From NCBI GenBank assembly GCA_035628875.1, contig DASPIZ010000055.1:1-64000 (forward strand): a stretch of 64,000 nucleotides of DNA. Direction: 5' to 3'. Shown one piece after another: positions 17,931 through 27,047 of the stretch (the stretch's first letter is position 1; each line of letters starts with the position of its first letter). The notes under the pieces were generated by a model. The model did no database searches and was not told the DNA's origin. It saw nothing but the letters and a program-made list of their open reading frames with translations. Position numbers and translations under genes: made by a program. The DNA comes from Ohtaekwangia sp035628875 (lineage in GTDB: Bacteria; Bacteroidota; Bacteroidia; Cytophagales; Cyclobacteriaceae).

Positions 17931-18034
17931 GTTCAAGGTCCACGGTTCAAAGTTCAAGGTTGGAGATCTCAAAGAACATGAGATTTCGAAAGGTTTGAAG
18001 TCTGATGTTTGAGGTTTGAGGTTTGAGGTTGGTT
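17931..18034. repeat. composite heptamer array, GTTCAAG then GTTTGAG
   Basis: GTTCAAG-type units in exact phase start at 17931, 17938, 17945, 17952 and 17959 and end in GTTGGAG. After a 27-bp spacer, GTTTGAG-type units start at 17993, 18000, 18007, 18014 and 18021 and close with GTTGGTT at 18028. Order and closing units match the arrays at 40677 and 40878. Confidence 0.75.
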
Positions 18035-18550
18035 TTCGATAAACGTAATGGTTATCCAAAACCAGTAAGTTAATACCAAACAAACTCGGGCTCGTAGCTC
18101 AAGGCTCGTAGCTGACTCGCAACTCATTAAGTATCGAAATCGCCTTGCAGCTTAAAGCCTGCACCTTGTAGCTTATCGTAAACGAAAAAGTTCCGAATCC
18201 CGACGTTCGAGGTTGGTTTATCGATAAACGTAATGGTTATCAAAAACCAGTAAGTTAATACCAAACAAACTCGAAGCTCGTAGCTCAAGGCTCGAAGCTG
18301 ACTCGCAAACTCATTAAGTATCGAAATCGCCTTGCAGCTTAAAGCCTGCACCTTGTAGCTTATCGTAAACGAAAAAGTTCACGAATCCCAACGTTCGAGG
18401 TTGGTTTTCGATAAACGTAATGGTTATCGAAAACCAGTAAAACTCGAAGCTCGTAGCTCAAGGCTCGAAGCTAGTTCGAAAACTCATCAAGCATTGAAAT
18501 CCCCTTGAAGCTTAAAGCCTGCAGCTTACAGCTTATCGCAAACACATAAG
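18028..18550. repeat. three tandem copies of a ~186-bp unit with heptamer sub-arrays
   Basis: Near-identical copies begin with GGTT(T)-TCGATAAACGTAATGG at about 18031, 18215 and 18403, giving periods of 184 and 188 bp; the third is shortened in the middle and ends near the fahA stop. Each copy holds CTCGTAG / CTCAAGG / CTCGAAG units and then CTTGCAG / CTTAAAG / CCTGCAC / CTTGTAG / CTTATCG units, all in 7-bp phase. No credible gene lies in the 631-bp pdhB-fahA gap. Confidence 0.85.
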
Positions 18551-18559
18551 TCAACGAAA

Positions 18560-19813
18560 TCACATAAAAATTTTTCCGCTGCATTCTCCAAAGCCGATGC
18601 GTACATTTTCATTCCTGGCGCAGGCACGCATGGTAACTGTGTCTCCGTCATGTAAAAAGTAACGTGTGGTTCCGTTTGGCATTCGGATGGCTCTTTCTCC
18701 ATTCCACGAAAGTTCCAGCATCGAACCATATGAGCCGGGTGATGGGCCGCTGATCGTGCCGGAAGCATAAAGATCACCGGTTTCAATGTTACAACCATTG
18801 ACGGTATGGTGGGCGAGCTGTTGATTGATATTCCAGTATAGGTATTTATAATTGGAACGACACACTACGGTTTCAGTGTCATCTTCAGGTCGAATACAAA
18901 CTTCCAGGTCAACATCGAAATGTTTTGGACCCTGCACCTGCAAGTAGGGTAAAACCGGATCCTGAATTGGTCCGTTCGTTCGAAATGGTTCGAGAGCATC
19001 CATGGTGACTACCCACGGCGAAATGGTAGACGCAAAATTTTTTCCAAGGAACGGTCCTAAAGGAGCATACTCCCACTGCTGAATATCGCGAGCAGACCAA
19101 TCGTTAAATAAAACAAATCCAATAATATAATCTTCGGCTTTCGACACCGGTATGCTTTCACCCAACAATGTTTTTCCACATGTGATGAATGCGACTTCCA
19201 ATTCGAAATCAAGTTTCTTGGTAGCACCAAACAGGGGAACATTACTGTCGGGAAGTTTTATTTGTCCACTTGGACGATGGATTGGTGTTCCTGAAACAAC
19301 AATGGAAGAAGCGCGGCCATGATAAGCTACTGGCAAATGTTTCCAGTTTGGAAGTAATGCATTTTTCGGATCCCTGAACATAGATCCGACATTGGTCGCA
19401 TGTTCTTCACTGCTGTAGAAGTCGGTGTAGTTATAGACTTTCAGGGGCATCAGCATCTCTACGTGATCTCTGTCAATCAACCCATTTTTTCTGAACGACT
19501 CATTTTGTTGCAAGGTATCATTCCCCTCGCGCAATAAGTCCATCACGCGCAAGCGAACCTCCCTCACTTTTTGTTTCCCAAGTGAAAAAAAATTATTCAG
19601 GGTAGGTTCATAAAAAATTTTTGATGGCAATTCCAATCCGTCAAGGAAACCGTTGTCTTGCAGAAAAGACAGATCAACAACATAATTACCAATGGCAACA
19701 CCTCCCCGAACTGTATTCGATTTAAAAATACCAAAGGGCAAATTCTGGATAGGAAAATCTGAATCGGCATTAACGGCAATCCAACTCTTACGCGGAAGAT
19801 TTTTCATGTGCAT
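18560..19813 (-). CDS. fahA: fumarylacetoacetase
   Basis: Fumarylacetoacetate hydrolase, the last step of tyrosine/homogentisate breakdown, giving fumarate and acetoacetate. 415-417 residues, full length. The N-terminal SH3-like domain (DFPIQNLPFGIF) is followed by the catalytic domain with NYTDFYSS (metal Asp), PVAYHGRASS (catalytic His), LDFELEVAF (metal Glu residues), FNDWSARDIQQWEY and the end FGECSGKI. The start is either the ATG at 19813 or the one two codons later at 19807. It stands alone, divergent from the RsmF-type gene; homogentisate dioxygenase is not in the window. Confidence 0.95.
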   Translation of the reverse strand: MHMKNLPRKSWIAVNADSDFPIQNLPFGIFKSNTVRGGVAIGNYVVDLSFLQDNGFLDGLELPSKIFYEPTLNNFFSLGKQKVREVRLRVMDLLREGNDTLQQNESFRKNGLIDRDHVEMLMPLKVYNYTDFYSSEEHATNVGSMFRDPKNALLPNWKHLPVAYHGRASSIVVSGTPIHRPSGQIKLPDSNVPLFGATKKLDFELEVAFITCGKTLLGESIPVSKAEDYIIGFVLFNDWSARDIQQWEYAPLGPFLGKNFASTISPWVVTMDALEPFRTNGPIQDPVLPYLQVQGPKHFDVDLEVCIRPEDDTETVVCRSNYKYLYWNINQQLAHHTVNGCNIETGDLYASGTISGPSPGSYGSMLELSWNGERAIRMPNGTTRYFLHDGDTVTMRACARNENVRIGFGECSGKIFM

Positions 19814-19954
19814 CTTAATTACCTATTCTTTACGACAGGAAGTTAACGTGTTTTAGGTTCTTTCTCTATTTTTATTGCTGAAAACCAAGAGCACGAAATG
19901 AAAACCTGAAATGTGTAACTTCGGTTCTTATGCTATCCATTATTTAAAAACACC

Positions 19955-21313
19955 ATGCCTCATTCGTTTCCTGCCGATTTTGAAAACCACATGAAGAATC
20001 AATTGAACGATTCGTGGAACGATTTTGTCGAGGCACACAATCGCGTATCACCTGTTAGCATCCGGTTAAATCCTTTAAAGCATCAACAAGACGATTCTAA
20101 TCTACGTATCCCCTGGACAACCGATGGACGTTATTTAAAAGATCGTCCGCTATTTACATTAGACCCAACACTCCATGCCGGCGCCTATTATGTGCAAGAG
20201 GCAAGCTCTATGTTTTTGGAACAGGCACTGAAGCAGACTGTTGCGTTAGGTGAACCGCTTCGTGTACTTGACCTTTGTGCCGCTCCGGGTGGTAAGTCAA
20301 CTCATGTAGCCAGCCTGCTAAACCAGGAAAGCATATTGGTTTCCAATGAAGTCATTCGTTCGCGGGTGAATGTGTTGGCTGAAAATTTACAAAAGTGGGG
20401 AAGCAACAATGTTATCGTAACCAATAACGATGCATCAGATTTTCAAGCGTTACCAGGTGCATTCGATGTTATTATCCTGGATGCGCCATGCTCGGGAGAA
20501 GGCTTGTTCCGAAAAGATGCCAACGCCATGACAGAATGGTCATCGGATAATGTACAGCTATGTGCTGCGCGACAAAAAAGAATTCTTGCTGATATCTGGC
20601 CGGCACTTAAAGGAGGTGGCATCCTTATCTACAGTACATGCACTTACAATCCAATTGAAAACGAGTACAACCTGCAATGGTTAAGTGAAAATCACCCGGT
20701 TGAGTTTATCCCGTTAAAACTGCAGCCGGATTGGGGAATTGAAGAAGTTCAACAATCTCCTGTAAAAGGTTATCGCTTTTATCCACACAACGTAGCGGGT
20801 GAGGGATTTTTTCTTTCTGTCATTCGAAAATCGGAACCAGAAGTGCTAACCCATACACGAAGTGCACGGCCGGTCTTCGCAACACCAAGCCGGAAGATCA
20901 CAGACCAGGTACGGGAATGGATTTTAAATTCTGAGAACAAAACTTTTATCCAACGGGAAAATACGATTCAGTTTTTTCCTTCACAATACGCGGGTTTTAT
21001 CGAACAGATCGCAAGACAATTCAGAATTCATTATGCAGGAACGTTTCTCGGAACGGTGAAGCATGAAAAAATAATTCCCGAACATGCCCTTGCCCTGTCT
21101 GTTGAACTTAATAAAAAGTTTTTTAATACTGTTGAACTATCCCGGGAAGACGCAATACATTACCTCCGCAAAGACGCGTTAAATCCAACGACAAACCATC
21201 GCGGTTTTGCGCTTGCAACTTATCAGCATCTACCACTGGGATGGATGAATCTTCTTCCCGGAAGAATGAATAACCTTTACCCGCAGGAGTGGCGCATCAG
21301 GATGAGCATCTGA
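19955..21313 (+). CDS. RsmF/RsmB-type RNA (cytosine-C5) methyltransferase
   Basis: A SAM-dependent RNA m5C methyltransferase of 452 residues in the RsmF/NOL1/NSUN family, probably modifying 16S rRNA. The SAM site is DLCAAPGGKSTHVAS, the releasing Cys is in LDAPCSGEGLFRKD and the nucleophilic Cys in YSTCTYNPIENEYN. A C-terminal domain of about 150 residues ending LPLGWMNLLPGRMNNLYPQEWRI is typical of RsmF rather than RsmB. No N-terminal NusB-like domain is present. The target base is not deducible. It converges with the MFS gene, with MITE-like copy 2 between them. Confidence 0.9.
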   Translation: MPHSFPADFENHMKNQLNDSWNDFVEAHNRVSPVSIRLNPLKHQQDDSNLRIPWTTDGRYLKDRPLFTLDPTLHAGAYYVQEASSMFLEQALKQTVALGEPLRVLDLCAAPGGKSTHVASLLNQESILVSNEVIRSRVNVLAENLQKWGSNNVIVTNNDASDFQALPGAFDVIILDAPCSGEGLFRKDANAMTEWSSDNVQLCAARQKRILADIWPALKGGGILIYSTCTYNPIENEYNLQWLSENHPVEFIPLKLQPDWGIEEVQQSPVKGYRFYPHNVAGEGFFLSVIRKSEPEVLTHTRSARPVFATPSRKITDQVREWILNSENKTFIQRENTIQFFPSQYAGFIEQIARQFRIHYAGTFLGTVKHEKIIPEHALALSVELNKKFFNTVELSREDAIHYLRKDALNPTTNHRGFALATYQHLPLGWMNLLPGRMNNLYPQEWRIRMSI

Positions 21314-21333
21314 TAAAATGTGAATACATAATC

Positions 21334-21423
21334 CAATGTCGTTTACTCAAGCTTCCGTCAACCTTCTCCTTCGGAGAGGGCAGGGCGAGGCAAAAAACAA
21401 ACAAGCTTAAGTAAACGACATTG
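21334..21423. repeat. MITE-like element copy 2 (best-preserved)
   Basis: A 90-bp element with long inverted ends: the left end CAATGTCGTTTACTCAAG and the right end match over about 19-20 bp with one mismatch. An inner hairpin CTTCTCCTTCGGAGAG sits near the middle. It fills the space between two convergent genes and could serve as their terminator region. Related copies are at 13160 and 47292. Confidence 0.85.
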
Positions 21424-21443
21424 ATATAAAAATCACATTACAT

Positions 21444-22571
21444 TTAATAAAGTAATATCTCTACCACACCATCAGGCACAGCTACGCCGCTGAAAAATAT
21501 TCCAACACAAAAAACTTTTTCGTCAAAATTGGATTTCACTATGGCGAGGGGTAGCGAACTTACAGAGAGAACAGAAAATCCAATGGAAAAAATGATCAGC
21601 ATGACCAATACCACAACCGATGAATTAAAGCCGAAAATTCCGGCGGTACTTAACGCCGTGATTGCTGCACCAAACCAGAATGAACGTTTCATTCCATAAA
21701 GGTTTACCACGTTGCTGAAAGGCAAAGCAAGTATGCCCGAAACAACCAAAATTCCAACGAGCACGATTTTACTGCTATAATGTTGCAGCATACCCGAAAG
21801 CTTAAGTTGCAATACCTCCGGAAAAAGATTAAAAAGAAACGTCGTCGCTAATCCCAACACAACGCCCAGAATAAATATATATCCATAAGAAGAGCGTGTA
21901 GAATTAAACACAATTGGTGAATCAGGAGCAGCATCTTCTCTTCCATTGTTTTTAGAGAACAGGCTCATGGCGTTTTTCTTCATTGAATATCCTGAAAGAA
22001 ATACCAGCACCCCTCCTGTGATAAAAGTGACCGGTGCACCTAGAAAATCAATGACATCAATAATAACAGGCTCAAGCGCATAGAGCAAATTTGCCGTGAT
22101 CGTAAGCACCGCCATGGCCTTCGGTAGTTTATCAACCGGAAAGAAGGTTTCTATGGTGGATAAGGCGGGGCTTGTAAATATACTCATGGCAATCAACCAT
22201 AGGATGATTAATACTGGCAATATCCATTTAAAGATCTCTCCAGGATTACCTAACAACGTAAAGGCTACTGCCATAAATACCATGGCGGCAAAGCTGATGC
22301 CTGAACTGATAATCGGAAGCCGGGTTCCGCTCTTAAACCGATACCGGTCACCAAGCTTCCCCGCAATCAAAGGTGTTATGGAAAGGATGATCGCCTGGGA
22401 AACAATGATAAGAAAAGTAAACTCGGTGAACTTAAACTGAACCAGTAATTTAGGTTGGTATTGCTGGTACGCAATCCATCCAATAATAATTGATGCATAC
22501 AATGCGGTTAAGCTCCACATTTGCTTCCACCTGATAAAGGTTTCCTGTTGATCAATGGCTATAGATGACAT
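21444..22571 (-). CDS. MFS transporter
   Basis: A 375-residue polytopic inner-membrane protein with about 10-11 hydrophobic helices, slightly short for a 12-TM carrier. The loop between TM2 and TM3 reads AGKLGDRYRFKSGTRLPII, close to the G-x-x-x-D-R-x-x-R major facilitator signature and reminiscent of the SLC45/GPH sugar-carrier group. A charged cytoplasmic loop near residues 205-225 separates the two halves. The last segment (FFSGVAVPDGVVEILLY) ends abruptly after the TM11-like region, so the final helix may be missing. Substrate unknown. Confidence 0.75.
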   Translation of the reverse strand: MSSIAIDQQETFIRWKQMWSLTALYASIIIGWIAYQQYQPKLLVQFKFTEFTFLIIVSQAIILSITPLIAGKLGDRYRFKSGTRLPIISSGISFAAMVFMAVAFTLLGNPGEIFKWILPVLIILWLIAMSIFTSPALSTIETFFPVDKLPKAMAVLTITANLLYALEPVIIDVIDFLGAPVTFITGGVLVFLSGYSMKKNAMSLFSKNNGREDAAPDSPIVFNSTRSSYGYIFILGVVLGLATTFLFNLFPEVLQLKLSGMLQHYSSKIVLVGILVVSGILALPFSNVVNLYGMKRSFWFGAAITALSTAGIFGFNSSVVVLVMLIIFSIGFSVLSVSSLPLAIVKSNFDEKVFCVGIFFSGVAVPDGVVEILLY

Positions 22572-22651
22572 ACGATTTTTTATCCGTGTTAGGTTAGGAC
22601 TAAAGAAATTTACGAAGTCTGCCGCCCGATTTGATCTTGATGTATGATAAA

Positions 22652-22682
22652 TTCGGTTTTAAGCTCATTTTCTTTATTTTTG
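22652..22682 (+). promoter_or_regulatory. promoter of valS
   Basis: A perfect -7 box TATTTTTG at 22675-22682, with TTCG (3 of 4 to TTTG) at 22652-22655 and a 19-bp spacer. The ATG follows 22 bp later. Confidence 0.6.
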
Positions 22683-22704
22683 CGGCCTCTTTACACTTCT
22701 TCAC

Positions 22705-25338
22705 ATGTCTTTATCAACAAAATATAATCCCTCGGAAGTCGAACATAAATGGTATCAGTACTGGACGACCCAGGGATTTTTTCATGCTACGCCCACGCCT
22801 GACAAAGAACCTTATACCATTGTTATTCCTCCGCCAAACGTAACCGGTGTGCTTCACATGGGGCATATGCTGAATAACACCATTCAGGATGTACTGGTAA
22901 GGAAGGCACGTATGGAAGGGAAAGAAGCCTGCTGGGTTCCGGGCACAGATCACGCTTCAATTGCGACGGAAGCGAAAGTAGTGGCTATGCTTCGTGAGCG
23001 CGGCATTAAAAAGTCTGACCTTTCGCGTGAGGAATTTTTAAAGTATGCCTGGGAGTGGAAAGAAAAATATGGTGGCATCATCCTCGAACAATTAAAAAAG
23101 CTTGGTGCTTCGTGCGACTGGGAACGGACGAAATTCACCATGGATGACGATTATTATGATGCCGTTATCGATATCTTCATTGATCTTCATAAAAAAGGAT
23201 ATATCTACCGTGGATTGCGGATGGTTAACTGGGATCCGGCTGGAAAAACGGCCTTGTCTGACGACGAAGTAATCCATCGGGATGTACAATCAAAACTGTA
23301 CTACATCAACTACGCCATCGAAGGAAGTGACGAACATATTACCATTGCTACGGTTCGCCCGGAAACGATCGTGGCGGACAGTGCCATCTGTGTTAATCCT
23401 GATGATGAACGATACAAACACCTCAAAGGAAAAAAAGCGATCATTCCCTTGATCAACCGTGCCATACCGATCATTGAGGATGATTACGTAACCATGGATT
23501 TCGGAACAGGTTGTTTAAAGGTAACACCTGCTCACGACATGAACGATTACGAATTGGGAAAGAAACACAATCTCCCGGTAATCGACATCCTGCATGAAGA
23601 TGGCACGCTCAATGAAAAGGCTGCGCTCTTCATCGGCGAAGATCGTTTTATTGCCCGTAAAAAAATCGCGAAAGAACTGGAAGCAAAAGGAGTGCTCGCT
23701 AAGGTTGAAGATTACAATAGTAATGTTGGTTTCTCTGAGCGCACGGATGCTGTGATCGAACCACGTTTATCACTGCAATGGTTTTTGAAGATGGATACCA
23801 TCACAAAACCTGCACTGGAACATGTGATGAATGATGACATCCAACTTATTCCGGCAAAATTTAAAAACACCTACCATCATTGGATGGCAAATGTCCGCGA
23901 CTGGTGTATCTCGCGTCAGTTATGGTGGGGACATAGAATACCAGCATGGTATGATGAAGAAGGGAACTATGTTGTTGCCAAAACCGAAACAGATGCGAAG
24001 GCTATTCATAAGAACCAATATCCGAATGCAAAATCCACAAACCTCTTTCAGGATGCGGATGTGATGGATACCTGGTTCTCCAGCTGGCTATGGCCGATGG
24101 CGGTTTTCGATACAAGTATATTCAAGGATGGCAATAAGGGTAATCAGGACCTAAATTATTTTTATCCAACCAACGACCTGGTTACTGCTCCGGAGATACT
24201 TTTCTTTTGGGTTGCCCGGATGATTATCGCTGGATATGAATACCGTGGAGAAAAGCCATTCAAGAATGTTTACCTCACGGGTATTGTTCGCGATAAGCAA
24301 GGAAGAAAAATGTCTAAATCACTGGGTAATTCTCCTGACCCGTTAGATCTTATTGCAAACTTTGGAGCTGATGCCGTGCGTACTGGAATGCTCTTTAGCT
24401 CTCCTGCCGGAAATGACTTGCTGTATGATGAAAAGCTCATCGAACAAGGAAGAAATTTTGCCAATAAAATCTGGAATGCTTTCCGCCTGGTGAAAGGATG
24501 GACCAATACATCGATTGATCAGCCCGTAGAAAACAAAGTTGCCATTCACTGGTTTCAATCCCGGATGAATGAATCGTTACGGGAGTTGAACGATCACTTT
24601 AGTAAATTCCGGATGTCGGATGCGCTGATGACGATCTATAAACTGATCTGGGATGATTTCTGTTCGTGGTACCTGGAAATCATTAAGCCGGAATTCGGCA
24701 AGCCGATCGATGAAGATACCTATACAGCAACGGTAAAGTTTTTTGAAACGCTATTAAGGGCGCTGCATCCTTTCATGCCCTTCATTACTGAAGAACTCTG
24801 GCACGAACTACAGGAAAGAACCGATCGTGATTGTATCCTGGTTGCTTCATGGCCTGTGCCTGAGAAATCGGACAAGAAAGTTCTTACAGAATCAGCTGTG
24901 GCTTTTGAAATCATTACAGAAATAAGAAATACGCGGAACACGAAAAACCTTTCACCGAAAGAAGCACTTAAATTACTGGTGAAAGAGGAGGAGCACACTT
25001 CTTTGAAATCCTTCTGGCCGATTGTAAAAAAACTTTCGAATTTAAGTGAAGTTTCGTTCGTCAGTCAGGCTCCTGATGTGAATTGCGCTTCCTTCATCGT
25101 TCGTTCAACGGAATTTTTCATTCCCATGGAAGGGAGAATTGATGCAGAAAAAGAACGGGAAGCCTTGCAAAAAGAATTAGTGTATCTAAAGGGCTTTATT
25201 ACCGCGATCGACAAAAAACTTTTAAATGAGAAGTTTGTAAGCAGTGCTCCTCCTCAGGTGGTTGAAATGGAAAGAAAAAAGAAAGCGGATGCGCAAGCAA
25301 AAATCAAAACCATCGAAGAAAGTTTAGCACGGTTGTGA
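22705..25338 (+). CDS. valS: valyl-tRNA synthetase
   Basis: A class Ia synthetase of 877 residues that charges and proofreads tRNA-Val. The HIGH motif reads GVLHMGHMLN and the KMSKS loop GRKMSKSLGNSPDP. The CP1 editing domain lies between them (TVRPETIVADSAICVNP). The C-terminal anticodon-binding helix bundle is followed by a coiled-coil arm of about 65 residues (AEKEREALQKE...) typical of ValS. The start at ATG 22705 gives the conserved SLSTKYNPSEVEHKWYQYW. It converges with ald over a 52-bp gap containing an inverted repeat. Confidence 0.97.
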   Translation: MSLSTKYNPSEVEHKWYQYWTTQGFFHATPTPDKEPYTIVIPPPNVTGVLHMGHMLNNTIQDVLVRKARMEGKEACWVPGTDHASIATEAKVVAMLRERGIKKSDLSREEFLKYAWEWKEKYGGIILEQLKKLGASCDWERTKFTMDDDYYDAVIDIFIDLHKKGYIYRGLRMVNWDPAGKTALSDDEVIHRDVQSKLYYINYAIEGSDEHITIATVRPETIVADSAICVNPDDERYKHLKGKKAIIPLINRAIPIIEDDYVTMDFGTGCLKVTPAHDMNDYELGKKHNLPVIDILHEDGTLNEKAALFIGEDRFIARKKIAKELEAKGVLAKVEDYNSNVGFSERTDAVIEPRLSLQWFLKMDTITKPALEHVMNDDIQLIPAKFKNTYHHWMANVRDWCISRQLWWGHRIPAWYDEEGNYVVAKTETDAKAIHKNQYPNAKSTNLFQDADVMDTWFSSWLWPMAVFDTSIFKDGNKGNQDLNYFYPTNDLVTAPEILFFWVARMIIAGYEYRGEKPFKNVYLTGIVRDKQGRKMSKSLGNSPDPLDLIANFGADAVRTGMLFSSPAGNDLLYDEKLIEQGRNFANKIWNAFRLVKGWTNTSIDQPVENKVAIHWFQSRMNESLRELNDHFSKFRMSDALMTIYKLIWDDFCSWYLEIIKPEFGKPIDEDTYTATVKFFETLLRALHPFMPFITEELWHELQERTDRDCILVASWPVPEKSDKKVLTESAVAFEIITEIRNTRNTKNLSPKEALKLLVKEEEHTSLKSFWPIVKKLSNLSEVSFVSQAPDVNCASFIVRSTEFFIPMEGRIDAEKEREALQKELVYLKGFITAIDKKLLNEKFVSSAPPQVVEMERKKKADAQAKIKTIEESLARL

Positions 25339-25344
25339 TCCACA

Positions 25345-25384
25345 GCTTAACGTTATTGTAACTGTCGATGCATTAACGTTAAGC
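25345..25384. terminator. inverted repeat between convergent valS and ald
   Basis: The 11-bp arms GCTTAACGTTA (25345-25355) and TAACGTTAAGC (25374-25384) are perfectly complementary with an 18-nt loop. There is no clear U-tract on either strand, so it may act as a 3'-end stabiliser or weak bidirectional terminator. Confidence 0.5.
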
Positions 25385-25390
25385 CCATCC

Positions 25391-26617
25391 CTAAAATCTT
25401 GCGGCTCCCATCAGGAGATCAATATTTTTATACTTTAATCCGAACTTGCGGGCTACATACTCATTGGTTAGTCCGCCTTTGTAGGTGTACACGCCTTTCA
25501 TAAACCACTTGTGCGAAAAGATCATCGCTTCAACACCACCTTCTTCTGCGGCGCGTAAGATGGTGGGTGTGAAAATATTGCTCAATGCATTGGTTGCTGT
25601 GTGTGCTACCCGTGAAGCAACATTCGGAACACAATAATGGATCACGCTATGTTTACGGAAAATCGGTTTACTCAGTGTAGTAATCTCTGATGTTTCAATA
25701 CATCCCCCCTGATCGATGCTAAGGTCTATGATAAGTGAATCAGGACGCATCTGTGTTACCATTTCTTCACTGATCACATGACGCGCTCTTCCTTTTTCTG
25801 CCCGCAACGCGCCGATAACAACATCCGCTGATTTAAGTGTTTCACTCAACGTGAGTGTATCAATGGTTGATGTATAAACAAGCTGACCAAGTAGGTGTTT
25901 GATCCTTCTCAGCTTGTAAATATGATTATCATAAATCTGAACATCAGCACCCATTCCCAGGGCTGCCCTGGCTGCATATTCTGCAACTGTGCCTGCGCCG
26001 ATAATAATGACTTTGGTGGGCGGTACACCCGTGATACCCCCAAGAATAACACCTTTACCATTGTTGGCAGTACTCAAATATTCAGCAGCAATCAACATCA
26101 CTGTGCTTCCTGCGATTTCACTCATGGCACGCACAATCGGCATACCCCCAACTTTATCTTCAATAAATTCGTAGGCGAGCGCAGTGACTTTTTTCTTCAG
26201 CATCGCCTGAATATTTTCGATACGTAAATGACCAAGTTGAAGGGCGGAGATAATTGTTTGCCCCTGGTGCATCATGTCGATTTCCTCCAATGTAGGGGGT
26301 TCGATCTTCAGCATGACATCTGCCTGGTAAACTTCCTGCTGCGAGTACACGATCTTGGCACCCGCATCACTATACTGTTTGTCTGTGAATTTGGAGCCCA
26401 GTCCTGCCTTTGTTTCCACCCATACATCGTGGCCGTTGTTAACCAGAATAGCTACGGCATCGGGTGTTAAACTGATGCGGTTCTCCTGAAGAGATACTTC
26501 TTTTGGCAACCCAATGAAGAAGCAATGCCTCCGCCGCTTTACTTCAAGGAGTTGTTCCTGAGGGGTGATGGCTGCTTTCGCTAGGGCCTCAAACCCCGTT
26601 TTCTTCTTGTCCGTCAT
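25391..26617 (-). CDS. ald: alanine dehydrogenase
   Basis: A 408-residue NAD-dependent dehydrogenase of the alanine dehydrogenase / transhydrogenase-alpha fold, interconverting L-alanine and pyruvate plus ammonia. The N-terminal LPKEVSLQENRISLTP is the family opening with its Arg/Lys substrate contacts; ALAYEFIED and VIIIGAGTVAEYAARAALGMGADVQIYD (Rossmann GxGxxxxxA) follow, then DLSIDQGGCIETS and HYCVPNVASRVAHTAT. About 35 extra N-terminal residues compared with Bacillus Ald are common in Bacteroidota. Its start overlaps the tsaE 3' end by 29 bp; it is the last gene of porX-tsaE-ald. Confidence 0.92.
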   Translation of the reverse strand: MTDKKKTGFEALAKAAITPQEQLLEVKRRRHCFFIGLPKEVSLQENRISLTPDAVAILVNNGHDVWVETKAGLGSKFTDKQYSDAGAKIVYSQQEVYQADVMLKIEPPTLEEIDMMHQGQTIISALQLGHLRIENIQAMLKKKVTALAYEFIEDKVGGMPIVRAMSEIAGSTVMLIAAEYLSTANNGKGVILGGITGVPPTKVIIIGAGTVAEYAARAALGMGADVQIYDNHIYKLRRIKHLLGQLVYTSTIDTLTLSETLKSADVVIGALRAEKGRARHVISEEMVTQMRPDSLIIDLSIDQGGCIETSEITTLSKPIFRKHSVIHYCVPNVASRVAHTATNALSNIFTPTILRAAEEGGVEAMIFSHKWFMKGVYTYKGGLTNEYVARKFGLKYKNIDLLMGAARF

Positions 26618-27047
26618 GAACAGAAATCGCTATAGTACGTTGTGATTCGTTTTCAATATCAATTCTTATCGTCGCGTATACCGGTGGTATCAGCGAAGGA
26701 ATTTTTCCGGGCCATTCAATAAAGCATGGATAGCCCGAAAAAAAATAATCTTCAACGCCAATATCAAAAGCTTCCGCTTCAGATTTAATCCTGTAAAAGT
26801 CAAAATGAAAGACCCGGTCGAATCGTTCCGCTTCATATTCATTTACGATCGCAAAGCTGGGACTGCTCATCGTATCACGAACACCCAGCGCTTCGCCAAT
26901 CACTTTTATCAGGGTTGTTTTTCCTGCCCCTAAATCCCCTTCCAGTAACCATACTTTAATCTGTTGCATCCGACCGATGATTGCATCTGCAATTTTTTTC
27001 AGATCATGCAGGGAAACGGCATCATACCTTTCCACCTCAACGATCAT
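26589..27047 (-). CDS. tsaE: tRNA threonylcarbamoyladenosine biosynthesis ATPase TsaE
   Basis: A 152-residue P-loop ATPase working with TsaB and TsaD to install t6A at position 37 of ANN-decoding tRNAs. Walker A is EGDLGAGKTTLIK and the switch region SSPSFAIVNEYEA; HFDFYRIKSEAEAFDIGVEDYF and FIEWPGKI are family signatures. It overlaps porX by 4 bp upstream and ald by 29 bp downstream, so translation of all three is probably coupled. Confidence 0.95.
   Translation of the reverse strand: MIVEVERYDAVSLHDLKKIADAIIGRMQQIKVWLLEGDLGAGKTTLIKVIGEALGVRDTMSSPSFAIVNEYEAERFDRVFHFDFYRIKSEAEAFDIGVEDYFFSGYPCFIEWPGKIPSLIPPVYATIRIDIENESQRTIAISVHDGQEENGV

Noticed and set aside
18127..18351. Open frame of 74 residues on the minus strand in the pdhB-fahA gap
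   Set aside because: It lies entirely within the tandem heptamer units and its residues follow the repeat, so it is a by-product of repeat sequence.
17931..18550. CRISPR array
   Set aside because: Periods of about 186 bp and 7 bp, no constant 28-37-bp repeats with unique spacers, no cas genes nearby.
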